Assembly: GCF_010725725.1 (NCBI RefSeq)
Contig: NZ_AP022599.1
Location: 124,001 to 188,000 of the forward strand
Source of the DNA: Mycolicibacterium pulveris
Lineage (GTDB): Bacteria > Actinomycetota > Actinomycetes > Mycobacteriales > Mycobacteriaceae
Length of the DNA stretch: 64,000 nt
Reading direction: 5' to 3'
Shown: piece by piece, positions 1 through 8,220 of the stretch
How positions within the stretch are numbered: the first letter of the stretch is position 1
Layout of the letters: the number at the start of each line of letters is the position of its first letter
Program-made: the position numbers and the translations under genes
The notes under the pieces: generated by a model
The model's database searches: none
Told to the model about the DNA's origin: nothing
Seen by the model: only the letters and a program-made list of their open reading frames with translations

Positions 1-1
1 C

Positions 2-1567
2 ATCTGCGGTATCTGCGGTGACAACCACGCGACGTGCTCCTGCTACACCCAGAACATGGCCTACGGCGTGCGCCCGCCGCATCTGGGTGAATGGCTGATC
101 AACCTCGGTGAGGCCGCCGAGTACATGTTCGACCACAACATCTTCCAGGAGAACCTGGTCGGCGTGGACTACTGCGAGAAGATGGTCTCGGAGACCAACC
201 CCGGCGTGCTGGCCAAGGCCGAGAACACCCAGGCGCCGCACGCCGGCATGCACGGCTACCACACGATCGCCGACATCATGCGGGCGCTCAACCCGTTCAC
301 CGGAGAGTTCTACCGCGAGGCGCTGCAGGTCAGCCGGTGGACGCGAGAGATGTTCTGCCTCATGGAAGGTCGGCACGTCCATCCGTCCACGCTCTATCCC
401 GGCGGCATCGGCGTCACCGCGACGGTCCAGCTGATGACCGACTACATGACACGGCTGATGCGGTACGTGGAGTTCATGAAGCGGGTCGTGCCCATGCACG
501 ACGACCTCTTCGACTTCTTCTACGAAGCCCTCCCCGGTTACGACCAGGTGGGCCTGCGCCGCACGTTGTTGGGCTGCTGGGGTTCCTTCCAGGACCCCGA
601 GGTGTGCAACTTCGAATACAAGGACATGGAGCGCTGGGGCGACGCCATGTTCGTCACGCCCGGCGTGGTGATCGACGGCAAGCTGCACACCCACTCGCTG
701 GTGGACATCAACCTCGGCATCCGAATCCTGTTGGGCCACTCGTACTACGACGACTGGACCGATCAGGAGATGTTCGTCAAGACCGATCCGCTGGGCAACC
801 CGATCGACCGGCGCCACCCGTGGAACCAGCACACCAACCCCAAACCGCAGAAGCGTGACTTCGACGGCAACTACAGCTGGGTGATGTCACCGCGCTGGTT
901 CGACGGCAAAGACCACCTCGCGCTCGATACGGGCGGTGGCCCGCTGGCGCGGCTGTGGTCGACCGCGCTGGCCGGTCTGGTGGACATCGGCTACGTCAAG
1001 GCCACCGGCAACAGCGTGCAGATCAACCTGCCGAAGACCGCGCTGACGGGGCCGGTCGAACTCGAATGGAAGATCCCGCAATACGGCAGCAACACCTTGG
1101 AGCGCAACCGCGCGCGCACCTATTTCCAGGCCTACGCCGCGGCGTGCGCGCTGCACTTCGCCGAGAAGGCGCTGGTGGAGATCCGCGCGGGCCGCACCAA
1201 GACGTGGGAGAAGTTCGAGGTGCCCGAGGAGGGCATCGGTTGCGGGTTCACCGAGGCCGTGCGCGGAGTGCTGAGCCACCACATGGTGATCCGCGACGGC
1301 AAGATCGCCAACTACCACCCGTATCCGCCCACCCCGTGGAACGCCAACCCGCGCGACAGCTACGGCACACCCGGGCCGTATGAAGACGCGGTGCAAGGCC
1401 AACCCATCTTCGAAGAGAACGACAGGGAGCATTTCAAGGGCATCGACATCATGCGCACGGTCCGCAGCTTCGACCCGTGTCTACCGTGCGGTGTGCACAT
1501 GTACCTGGGCAAGGGGAAGAGCCTGGACCTGCTGCACTCCCCCACCCAGTCCGTCACCGGGGAATAG
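2..1567 (+). CDS. hhyL: Group 1h [NiFe]-hydrogenase large subunit (5' truncated by window)
   Basis: Catalytic subunit of a high-affinity H2-oxidising hydrogenase. The reading frame is open from base 2 and opens inside the proximal nickel-binding L1 motif (ICGICGDNHATCSC); the true start lies left of the window, so the methionine at 56 is internal. The distal L2 motif DPCLPCGVH lies near the C-terminus, followed by a tail of about 22 residues (MYLGKGKS...) of the kind removed by a maturation protease, and a protease gene lies downstream at 5195. The L1 sequence and the GVHMYLGKGK tail are typical of group 1h enzymes such as mycobacterial Hyd2, which scavenges atmospheric H2 and feeds electrons to the respiratory chain. 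The small subunit gene should lie just upstream, out of view. Confidence 0.93.
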   Translation: MCGICGDNHATCSCYTQNMAYGVRPPHLGEWLINLGEAAEYMFDHNIFQENLVGVDYCEKMVSETNPGVLAKAENTQAPHAGMHGYHTIADIMRALNPFTGEFYREALQVSRWTREMFCLMEGRHVHPSTLYPGGIGVTATVQLMTDYMTRLMRYVEFMKRVVPMHDDLFDFFYEALPGYDQVGLRRTLLGCWGSFQDPEVCNFEYKDMERWGDAMFVTPGVVIDGKLHTHSLVDINLGIRILLGHSYYDDWTDQEMFVKTDPLGNPIDRRHPWNQHTNPKPQKRDFDGNYSWVMSPRWFDGKDHLALDTGGGPLARLWSTALAGLVDIGYVKATGNSVQINLPKTALTGPVELEWKIPQYGSNTLERNRARTYFQAYAAACALHFAEKALVEIRAGRTKTWEKFEVPEEGIGCGFTEAVRGVLSHHMVIRDGKIANYHPYPPTPWNANPRDSYGTPGPYEDAVQGQPIFEENDREHFKGIDIMRTVRSFDPCLPCGVHMYLGKGKSLDLLHSPTQSVTGE

Positions 1568-1570
1568 GAC

Positions 1571-2470
1571 ATGGCCCCGCCGACACTGCCAGGCCCGGAC
1601 GGAATCCAGGACGACGCGCAGTGGCGCACGGCGGGCGATCGTATCCAAACCCTGCTTGACGCAGCGGCTTCGGGCGGTGCGGCGGCGCGAGAACGCGCCG
1701 AGCAGTTGGTTCGTGAGGTCACCGACCTCTACGGGGCCGCGTTCGAGCGGATGATGGACGCGGTGACGGTCGCCAGTCCGGAACTCGCCGACCGGTTCGC
1801 GGCCGACGACCTCATCGCCAGCCTGTTGTTGGTGCACGGGTTACACCCGCACGGTGTGGAACACCGGGTGGCCCAGGCGCTGGACGGCGTGCGGCCCTAC
1901 CTGGGTTCGCACGGCGGGGACGTCGCACTGCTCGGAATCGACGCGGGCGTGGACGGCCACACGGTGCGACTGCAGTTGCGGGGCAGCTGCAAGAGTTGCC
2001 CCTCCTCCGCGGTCACGCTGGAATTGGCCATCGAGGACGCCGTGCGCGCGGCGGCACCGGAGGTGTGCTCGATCGAAGTCGTTGCCGCAGCGGGAGATCC
2101 CGATCGGGAGGTCATTCCGGCCGAGGCTCTGACCAGCCGGCTGCGCCAGCCGACCGCGTGGCAGCCGGTGCCCGAGCTGGCCGAACTGTCCGACGGCGAA
2201 GTCGGTGGGTTCCTGGTGGCGGGCGCGACCGTACTGGTCTGCCGGTTCGGCGCAAACATCTACGCCTACCGGGACCGATGTCCCAGTTGCACAACCACGT
2301 TGGCAGGTGCCCGCCTTGCCGGCGCCGTGCTGAAGTGCCCGGTGTGCGGCGCCGGTTTCGACGTCGTGCACGCCGGTGCGGGCGTCGGCGGCGACGCCTA
2401 CCTGGAGCCGGTACCGGTGCTGGTGCGTGACGGTGTGCTGTCGATGGCCGCGCCGCAGGGGGTGGCGTGA
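1571..2470 (+). CDS. hhyE: NifU-like / rubredoxin-like iron-sulfur accessory protein
   Basis: A 299-residue protein starting 3 bases after hhyL. Residues about 95-170 form a NifU C-terminal Fe-S scaffold domain with a C-x2-C pair at C140/C143. Residues about 200-290 look like a Rieske-fold or rubredoxin-like domain, but the metal ligands are two C-x2-C pairs (C237/C240 and C256/C259) instead of the Cys-His pairs of a true Rieske protein. In M. smegmatis the gene in this position (hhyE) encodes a putative Fe-S protein needed for Hyd2 activity. It could load clusters into HhyS or relay electrons from the hydrogenase; the sequence cannot decide. It ends in a TGATG overlap with the next gene. Confidence 0.8.
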   Translation: MAPPTLPGPDGIQDDAQWRTAGDRIQTLLDAAASGGAAARERAEQLVREVTDLYGAAFERMMDAVTVASPELADRFAADDLIASLLLVHGLHPHGVEHRVAQALDGVRPYLGSHGGDVALLGIDAGVDGHTVRLQLRGSCKSCPSSAVTLELAIEDAVRAAAPEVCSIEVVAAAGDPDREVIPAEALTSRLRQPTAWQPVPELAELSDGEVGGFLVAGATVLVCRFGANIYAYRDRCPSCTTTLAGARLAGAVLKCPVCGAGFDVVHAGAGVGGDAYLEPVPVLVRDGVLSMAAPQGVA

Positions 2471-3111
2471 TGGACGGCACCGGCAGCGTCACCGATGTCC
2501 TGGCCCGCATCCGCGCCGGGCGCCCGACCCGGCAGCAGGCAGGCGAACGCTGCGAGATGTGCGCGGAACCCATCGCCGATGAACACCAGCATGTGGTGAA
2601 CATGGAAGGCCGACAGCTGATGTGCGTCTGCCGCGGCTGCTATCTGCTGTTCACCGACACCGAGGCCGAACTTCGCTACCGCGCCGTTCCGGACCGCTAC
2701 CTGGCGTTCGAAGACTTCCTGCTGGAGCGGCCGCTGTGGGAGGCCCTGCAGATCCCGGTCGGTCTCGCGTTCTTCTTCCGCAATTCGGCGATGGGCCGCA
2801 CGGTGGCGTTCTATCCCGGACCGGCCGGCGCCACCGAATCGGAGTTGGATCTGCAGGCCTGGAACGAGCTGCGAGCCACCGACCCCCGGGTCGACATGCC
2901 CGCCGAAGACACCGAGGCGCTGTTGGTGCGAGTACCCGCAGACGACGGCGCGCCGCGCGCCTATCTGCTGCCGATCGATGCCTGCTACGAGTTCGTCGGT
3001 CGGCTGCGCATGTTGTGGCGCGGTTTCGACGGCGGGCAGGACGTCCGCTCCTACGTCGACGAGTTCTTCGACCTGCTCGATGCTCGCAGCCGGCGGGTGG
3101 CGCGGACATGA
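2470..3111 (+). CDS. DUF5947 family hydrogenase-associated protein
   Basis: A 213-residue protein with ATG at 2470 overlapping the hhyE stop; a GTG one codon earlier (2467) is also possible. The N-terminal third holds CEMC and later CVCRGC, a likely zinc- or Fe-S-binding cysteine cluster with an intervening DEHQH. The C-terminal part holds the family-typical FYPGPAGATESELDL and PIDACYEFVGRLR stretches. DUF5947 proteins occur in actinobacterial hydrogenase clusters and have no established function. It is coupled to the next gene by an ATGA overlap, which suggests equal amounts of both proteins. Confidence 0.8.
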   Translation: MDGTGSVTDVLARIRAGRPTRQQAGERCEMCAEPIADEHQHVVNMEGRQLMCVCRGCYLLFTDTEAELRYRAVPDRYLAFEDFLLERPLWEALQIPVGLAFFFRNSAMGRTVAFYPGPAGATESELDLQAWNELRATDPRVDMPAEDTEALLVRVPADDGAPRAYLLPIDACYEFVGRLRMLWRGFDGGQDVRSYVDEFFDLLDARSRRVART

Positions 3112-3752
3112 ATGACGTCAGCTTCGCCGTCCTCGACGTCGCGCCGGAGCCCTACTCGGTGACACCGATCCTGATGGCGCGCATCGGCATCGCGTGCATC
3201 GCCGAAGAACCGGTGCATGCGATCGCGCTGAAATGCCAGGTGCGCATCGACCCGTCGCGTCGCCCGTACGACGACGAGGAAGCCGCCGGGGTCGTGGAGC
3301 TGTTCGGGCCGCGAGAGCAGTGGCCCGCCAGCCAGCACACCTTCCTGTGGCAGCACGCCACCGCCATGGTGCCGGGCTTCACCGGCACCACCCAGATACA
3401 GTTGCCGATTTACTGCACGTATGACTTCGAAGTGGTGGCCGCCAAGTACCTACACGCGCTGCACGAGGGCGCCGTCCCGCTTCAGTTCCTGTTCAGCGGA
3501 ACGGTTTTCACCGCGGGCAACCGCGGGTTCGTGGTCCACCAGGTGCCGTGGGACCGCGACGAGCGCTACGACATGCCGGTGACCGTGTGGCACGACCTGA
3601 TGCGCCAGCACTTCCCCAACACCGGATGGCTGCGGCTAAACCACGACACCATCGAGGCGCTGGCCGCCTATCGCGCCGCGCGCGGACTGCTCGGGCTCGA
3701 CGACGCGATCACCTCCCTACTGGCGCAGGATTCGGCGAGGAGTGCACGGTGA
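3108..3752 (+). CDS. DUF6084 family hydrogenase-associated protein
   Basis: A 214-residue soluble protein. The ATG at 3108 sits in the ATGA overlap with the DUF5947 stop. Family features seen are the N-terminal FAVLDVAPEPYSVTP, the ALKCQVRIDPSRRPYDDEEA region, a PIYCTYDFEV core and a C-terminal VPWDRDERYDMPVTVW segment. No catalytic motif or signal peptide is visible. The family is known only from hydrogenase-type operons, so a role in assembly or stability of the group 1h complex is inferred from context. The stop overlaps the GTG of the next gene (GTGA). Confidence 0.8.
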   Translation: MNDVSFAVLDVAPEPYSVTPILMARIGIACIAEEPVHAIALKCQVRIDPSRRPYDDEEAAGVVELFGPREQWPASQHTFLWQHATAMVPGFTGTTQIQLPIYCTYDFEVVAAKYLHALHEGAVPLQFLFSGTVFTAGNRGFVVHQVPWDRDERYDMPVTVWHDLMRQHFPNTGWLRLNHDTIEALAAYRAARGLLGLDDAITSLLAQDSARSAR

Positions 3753-5080
3753 GCACTGACACGGCACAGGTGTGGCGCCAGGCCCGCGCCGTCGCCGATG
3801 CGGTGCTCTACGAGGGCTACCTGCTCTACCCGTATCGGGCCGGCTCGCGAAAGAACCAGTCACGCTGGCAGTTCGGCGTGCTTGGACCACCCCGCGCCGC
3901 CGACACCGGCATCGGCGAGGACAGCTCGCTGTCCGCCCAGGTGCTGCTGCGCCCACACGGGCTGCCGTGGATATCGGGGGCGGTCCGTTTCCTGCAGCTG
4001 CAACACCGCGGCCCCGAACGTGATCTCGGTGACGGCCGTTTCGCGCCGGTCGAGGAACTCGACGCGGGCGCCCAGACGTGGCTGCGCTGGGACGAGGCCG
4101 TCGAGCGCGAAATCCCCATCGACCGCGTCCCCGCCCCCAGCCTGCCCCGAACCGTCGAGATCTCGGTGCCCGCAGGACATGAGGTGGAGGTCGTGCACGG
4201 CGGCCGGCTCGTCCGCACCCGGCAGCAGCTGCGCGGTCTGCTCTCGATATCCGCCGAGCCCGATGGTGACTTGCTGCGGCTCACGTTCGACGTACGCAAC
4301 ACCGCAACTCCCGTCGCCGACAAGGACCAGGCCATCGCCACCTCACTGATCGGCACGCACCTGCTCATCGAGGTCAGCGGCGGCGAGTTCATCTCGTTGC
4401 TGGACCCGCCCGATGCGGCCGCCGACGCGGTGGCGCGGCTGCGTCAGCACCGGTGCTTTCCGGTGCTCGCCGGACCTCCGGGCAGCGGGCATCTCATGCT
4501 CGCGTCGCCGATCATCCTCTACGACCATCCGCAGATCGCCGAACAGAGCGCCGGCGCGCTCTACGACTCCACCGAGATCGACGAGATCCTCACGCTTCGG
4601 GTCATGACGATGACCGATGAGGAAAAGGCGCAAGCCCGCGCCACCGATCCGCTGGCCGCCCAGATCATCGACCGCTGCGACTCGATGTCGCCCGAGGCGA
4701 TGCTGAATCTGCATGGCGTGCTGCGTGATCCGCATGCCGACCTGGTTCCCGAGGTGCCCGCGGGCGTGAACTGGTGGGACCCGTCAGCCGATACCGCTGT
4801 GCGCCCGGAAACAGATGCGGTGCTGGTGAACGGCGTACCGGTGGCGCGCGGCAGCCGGGTACGGCTGCGGCCGTCGCGTCGGGCCGACGCACAGGATCTG
4901 TTCTACGCCAACCGGATCGCGCATGTCACCTCGGTGCACGAGGACGTCGACGGCGCTCAGCACATCGGCGTCGTGCTGGACGACGATCCGGCCGCCGACA
5001 TGCACGACTGGTACGGCCGGTCCCTGTACTTCGCCCCCGATGAAGTCGAACCGCTCGAAGGGAGTCCGAGATGGAAGTAG
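3749..5080 (+). CDS. Conserved hydrogenase-cluster protein of unknown function (443 aa)
   Basis: GTG start at 3749, overlapping the DUF6084 stop. I do not recognise a named domain. The N-terminus (VWRQARAVADAVLYEGYLLYPYRAGS) leads into a beta-rich central region, and the last 100 residues (VLVNGVPVARGSRVRLRPSRRADAQD cut short here) resemble a small beta-barrel. No signal peptide, membrane segment or cysteine cluster is visible, so it is probably cytoplasmic. Its place in the run of overlapping genes suggests a dedicated partner of DUF5947 and DUF6084. It overlaps the downstream 39-codon gene by 10 bases. Confidence 0.75.
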   Translation: MSTDTAQVWRQARAVADAVLYEGYLLYPYRAGSRKNQSRWQFGVLGPPRAADTGIGEDSSLSAQVLLRPHGLPWISGAVRFLQLQHRGPERDLGDGRFAPVEELDAGAQTWLRWDEAVEREIPIDRVPAPSLPRTVEISVPAGHEVEVVHGGRLVRTRQQLRGLLSISAEPDGDLLRLTFDVRNTATPVADKDQAIATSLIGTHLLIEVSGGEFISLLDPPDAAADAVARLRQHRCFPVLAGPPGSGHLMLASPIILYDHPQIAEQSAGALYDSTEIDEILTLRVMTMTDEEKAQARATDPLAAQIIDRCDSMSPEAMLNLHGVLRDPHADLVPEVPAGVNWWDPSADTAVRPETDAVLVNGVPVARGSRVRLRPSRRADAQDLFYANRIAHVTSVHEDVDGAQHIGVVLDDDPAADMHDWYGRSLYFAPDEVEPLEGSPRWK

Positions 5081-5190
5081 TGGGTTGGGTCGCCGTCGGT
5101 CTCGCCGCCGCCGTCGTGCTCGTCGCGGTCGTGCTGGGCATCAGGTCGATCCCAGATGCACAGCGCTACCTCAAGATGCGCCGGATGTAA
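5071..5190 (+). CDS. Small single-pass membrane protein (DUF6893-like, 39 aa)
   Basis: A 39-codon gene with ATG at 5071 inside the end of the preceding gene, preceded by GAAGGGAG as ribosome site. The product has one hydrophobic helix (residues about 4-25, WVAVGLAAAVVLVAVVLG) followed by a basic tail IPDAQRYLKMRRM. The size, helix and RYLKMRRM end fit the DUF6893 small-protein family. A role as a membrane anchor or small subunit of the hydrogenase complex is inference. It is too short for most gene callers. Confidence 0.7.
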   Translation: MEVVGWVAVGLAAAVVLVAVVLGIRSIPDAQRYLKMRRM

Positions 5191-5194
5191 CCAG

Positions 5195-5689
5195 GTGTCG
5201 GCGCCCCTGGGGATATTGGTTGCCGGGATCGGCAACATCTTCCTCGGCGACGACGGGTTCGGCTCCGAGGTGATCCGCCGTGTTCCCGAGCACGTCGCAG
5301 CGCCGGGAGTTCGCATCGTCGACTACGGAATCCGCGGCGTGCACCTGGCGTATGACCTGCTGGACGGATGTGCCGCCCTGGTGCTCGTCGACGCCATTCC
5401 GAGCCGAGGTGCGCCCGGTACGTTGCACGTCTTTGCCGCCGACCACGAAAGCCTCACCGCCGCTTCGGGTCTGGATGGGCACGCGATGGATCCGCAGGCG
5501 GTGTTCGCCACCCTGACCGCGTTGGGCGGCACCCCGCCCGACACGGTGGTGATCGGCTGCGAGGCAGCCAGCCTCGAGGAGGGCATCGGCCTGTCCGACG
5601 CGGTCGAGGCCGCCGTTCCCGGCGCTATACAGGCCGTGATCGACGCGGTCGCCGACCTCTCCGCGCGCTCCGCCGTGAGGGGAGGCTGA
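5195..5689 (+). CDS. [NiFe]-hydrogenase maturation protease
   Basis: HyaD/HybD-type endopeptidase that removes the C-terminal tail of the large subunit after Ni insertion. Motifs seen are GIGNIFLGDDGFG near the N-terminus, containing the conserved metal-binding Asp/Glu region, and the central RGVHLAYDLLDG with ALVLVDAIP. GTG at 5195, four bases after the preceding stop, is chosen because the MHSATS... extension further upstream overlaps the small membrane protein and carries no conservation. That gives 164 residues, the usual size. Its substrate is most likely HhyL, whose DPCLPCGVH-MYLG tail is intact. Confidence 0.88.
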   Translation: MSAPLGILVAGIGNIFLGDDGFGSEVIRRVPEHVAAPGVRIVDYGIRGVHLAYDLLDGCAALVLVDAIPSRGAPGTLHVFAADHESLTAASGLDGHAMDPQAVFATLTALGGTPPDTVVIGCEAASLEEGIGLSDAVEAAVPGAIQAVIDAVADLSARSAVRGG

Positions 5690-5692
5690 ACC

Positions 5693-5947
5693 ATGTGCCT
5701 CGGAATACCGGGACAGGTCGTGCACATGCTGGCCGGCTACGGCGATCAACTGGCCCTCGTCGACGTCGCAGGCGAGCAGCGCAAGGTCAACGTCGGGATG
5801 CTGCCGGAGGAGACGTTTCACCCCGGCGACTGGGTGATCATCCACATGGGCTTCGTCGTCGAGAAGACCGACAAGGCCGGTGCGGACGCGGCGATGTCGG
5901 GCCTGCAGCTGATGGGCCGGGGGCAGGACACCGAGGATCCGCCATGA
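5693..5947 (+). CDS. hypC: Hydrogenase maturation chaperone HypC (copy 1)
   Basis: An 84-residue protein beginning MCLGIPGQVV, with the invariant Cys2 that carries the iron precursor between HypD and the large subunit, and the GDWVIIHMGFVVEK motif near residues 45-60. It starts three bases after the protease stop and ends in an ATGA overlap with hypF. A second hypC lies at 11473; the tails after residue 62 differ strongly. Confidence 0.93.
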   Translation: MCLGIPGQVVHMLAGYGDQLALVDVAGEQRKVNVGMLPEETFHPGDWVIIHMGFVVEKTDKAGADAAMSGLQLMGRGQDTEDPP

Positions 5948-8220
5948 CGGGCAGGGTGAGGTTGCGTGTCGACGTGCACGGCGTGGTGCAGGGGGTGGGC
6001 TTCCGGCCGTTCGTGTACTCGTGCGCGGCGGCGCTGAACCTGTCCGGCTGTGTGCGCAACGACAGCTCCGGCGCGGTCATCGAAGTCGAGGGCGACGCCG
6101 ACGACGTCGAGAACTTCCTGCGCCGGCTGCGTGACCGGCCGCCCCCGCTGGCGGTGATCGAATCCGTCGAAACCAGGCCGGTGGCGCTGGTCGGCGGCAC
6201 CGGGTTCGTCATCTCCGACACGTCGCGCAGCGACGGCGGCCGGACCCTGACATCACCTGACGTCGCCATGTGCGCGCAGTGCGCCGCCGAGCAGGCCGAC
6301 CCCGCCGACCGGCGCTACCGGCACCCGTTCATCAACTGCACCAACTGCGGACCCCGCTTCACCATCATCGGCTCGCTGCCGTACGACCGCGCATCCACCA
6401 CGATGGCCGCGTTCGAGATGTGCGCTGAATGTGCCCGCGAATACCACGATCCCGACGACCGCAGGTTTCACGCCCAACCGATCAGCTGCCCGGACTGCGG
6501 GCCCACGCTGACCTACCGGGACGCATCCGGCAGGCCGTCGAACGGCGAGGCCGGGCTGCGCGCCGCCCGCGAACTGCTGCGCGACGGCGGTGTGCTGGCG
6601 GTCAAGGGCATCGGCGGCTACCACCTAGCCTGCGACGCGGGCAACGGCCGCGCGGTCGCCGACCTGCGGTTACGGAAACGCCGCGGGGACAAGCCGTTCG
6701 CCGTCATGGTGCCCGACATGGCCACCACCCGGGATATCGCCGAGGTGGACGACGCGTCGGCGCGGCTGCTGTCGGGTCCGCAGCGCCCGATCGTGCTGAT
6801 GCCGCGGCGGGTCGGCGCGCCCGTTGCCGAGGCCGTCGCGCCGCACAACCCGGACCTGGGTGTGCTGCTCGCCTACGCGCCGTTGCACCCGTTGCTGTTC
6901 GGGCTGGCCGGCGACCCGCCCGGACCGGCCGTGCTGGTGATGACCTCCGGCAACCTGGCCGGAGAGCCGATCTGCTTCGCCGACGAGGACGCGCTCGACC
7001 GGCTCGCGCACCTCGCCGACGGGTGGCTGATGCACGACCGCGCGATCCTGGTGCCGTGCGACGACTCCGTCATCCGCGCGGTGGCGGGCCGGGAGGTGCC
7101 GATCCGGCGCTCCCGCGGATATGCCCCGCTGCCGATCGCATTGCCCGTGCCGGTACCGCCCACCCTGGCTGTCGGCGCCGACCTCAAGAACACGATCGCG
7201 GTCGCCGACGGCAAGTACGCCTGGCTCAGCCAGCACATCGGCGACATGGACGTCCTGGCGACGGTCTCGGTGTTCGATGCGGCCCGGCGGCACCTGCAGG
7301 CGCTCACCGCGGTCACACCGCAGGTGCTGGTCGCCGACGCGCACCCGCTGTACCGGTCGACGCAGTGGGCCGACCGCAACGCCGGGCACCGGCCCGTCCG
7401 CACCGTCCAACACCATCACGCGCACATCGCCGCGGTGATGGCCGAACACGGCCTCGACGATTCCGCACAGGTGCTCGGCTTCGCGTTCGACGGAACGGGT
7501 TACGGCACCGACGGCGCGGTGTGGGGCGGAGAGGTACTGCTCGCCGGCTACAAGGGCGTCCAACGCCTCGCCCACCTCAAATACGTGCCCATGGCGGGCG
7601 GCGACGTCAGCGTGCGGCGCCCGTACCGCATGGCGCTCGCCCACCTGTGGGCCGCCGGCATCGCCTGGGATGACGAACTGGAACCCGTCGCCGCGTGTCC
7701 GCTCGACGAACGCGAAGTGCTGGCCCGTCAGCTCGACACCGGCTTCGGTTGCGTCTCCACTTCCAGCTTCGGTCGCCTGTTCGACGCGGTGTCGGCGCTG
7801 GCCGGGGTGCGCCAGGTGGTCGCCTACGAGGCACAGGCGGCGATCGAGCTGGAAGGGCTGTCTCGCGGCGCAGACTGCGGCACAGGGTCTTACACGTTCG
7901 CCCTGACCGACGGCGTGATCGATGCGGCGCCGGTGCTTCGGGCGGTGGTGGGCGACCGGCGTGCCGGGGTGAGCGCCGGGATCATCGGCGCCCGGTTCCA
8001 CCGCGCCGTCGCGGAGGTGATCGTGCGTATCGCGTGCGCCCACCGGGAGGCATCGCCGACGGTGGTGTTGTCGGGCGGGGTGTTCCAGAACCCGACCCTG
8101 TTGCGGCTTGCGCTGCAGGGACTGCAGGACAACGGTTTCGAGGCCATCACCCATCACCGGGTGCCGCCGAACGACGGCGGCATCGCGCTGGGTCAGTTGC
8201 TGGTGGGTAACTGCGGATGA
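5944..8220 (+). CDS. hypF: Carbamoyltransferase HypF
   Basis: Makes the thiocarboxamide on HypE from carbamoyl phosphate, the source of the CN ligands. ATG at 5944 in the ATGA overlap gives 758 residues, normal for HypF. Domains in order: acylphosphatase-like (VQGVGFRPFVY near residue 15-25), a double zinc finger with C-x2-C pairs (CAQC, CTNC, CAEC, CPDC; about residues 107-190), a YrdC-like domain (KGIGGYHLACDA, about 220-400), and a Kae1-like domain with VQHHHAHIAAVMAEHG and FDGTGYGTDGAVWGGE. All key motifs are present. It overlaps DUF6390 by ATGA. Confidence 0.95.
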   Translation: MTGRVRLRVDVHGVVQGVGFRPFVYSCAAALNLSGCVRNDSSGAVIEVEGDADDVENFLRRLRDRPPPLAVIESVETRPVALVGGTGFVISDTSRSDGGRTLTSPDVAMCAQCAAEQADPADRRYRHPFINCTNCGPRFTIIGSLPYDRASTTMAAFEMCAECAREYHDPDDRRFHAQPISCPDCGPTLTYRDASGRPSNGEAGLRAARELLRDGGVLAVKGIGGYHLACDAGNGRAVADLRLRKRRGDKPFAVMVPDMATTRDIAEVDDASARLLSGPQRPIVLMPRRVGAPVAEAVAPHNPDLGVLLAYAPLHPLLFGLAGDPPGPAVLVMTSGNLAGEPICFADEDALDRLAHLADGWLMHDRAILVPCDDSVIRAVAGREVPIRRSRGYAPLPIALPVPVPPTLAVGADLKNTIAVADGKYAWLSQHIGDMDVLATVSVFDAARRHLQALTAVTPQVLVADAHPLYRSTQWADRNAGHRPVRTVQHHHAHIAAVMAEHGLDDSAQVLGFAFDGTGYGTDGAVWGGEVLLAGYKGVQRLAHLKYVPMAGGDVSVRRPYRMALAHLWAAGIAWDDELEPVAACPLDEREVLARQLDTGFGCVSTSSFGRLFDAVSALAGVRQVVAYEAQAAIELEGLSRGADCGTGSYTFALTDGVIDAAPVLRAVVGDRRAGVSAGIIGARFHRAVAEVIVRIACAHREASPTVVLSGGVFQNPTLLRLALQGLQDNGFEAITHHRVPPNDGGIALGQLLVGNCG

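Noticed and set aside
887..1432. Long open frame on the - strand opposite hhyL
   Set aside because: It mirrors a well-supported hydrogenase frame in GC-rich DNA and has no domain; such shadows occur opposite nearly every gene here.
6670..8157. 495-codon - strand frame opposite hypF
   Set aside because: HypF motifs are complete on the + strand; the opposite frame is Arg/His/Gly-rich with no recognisable feature.
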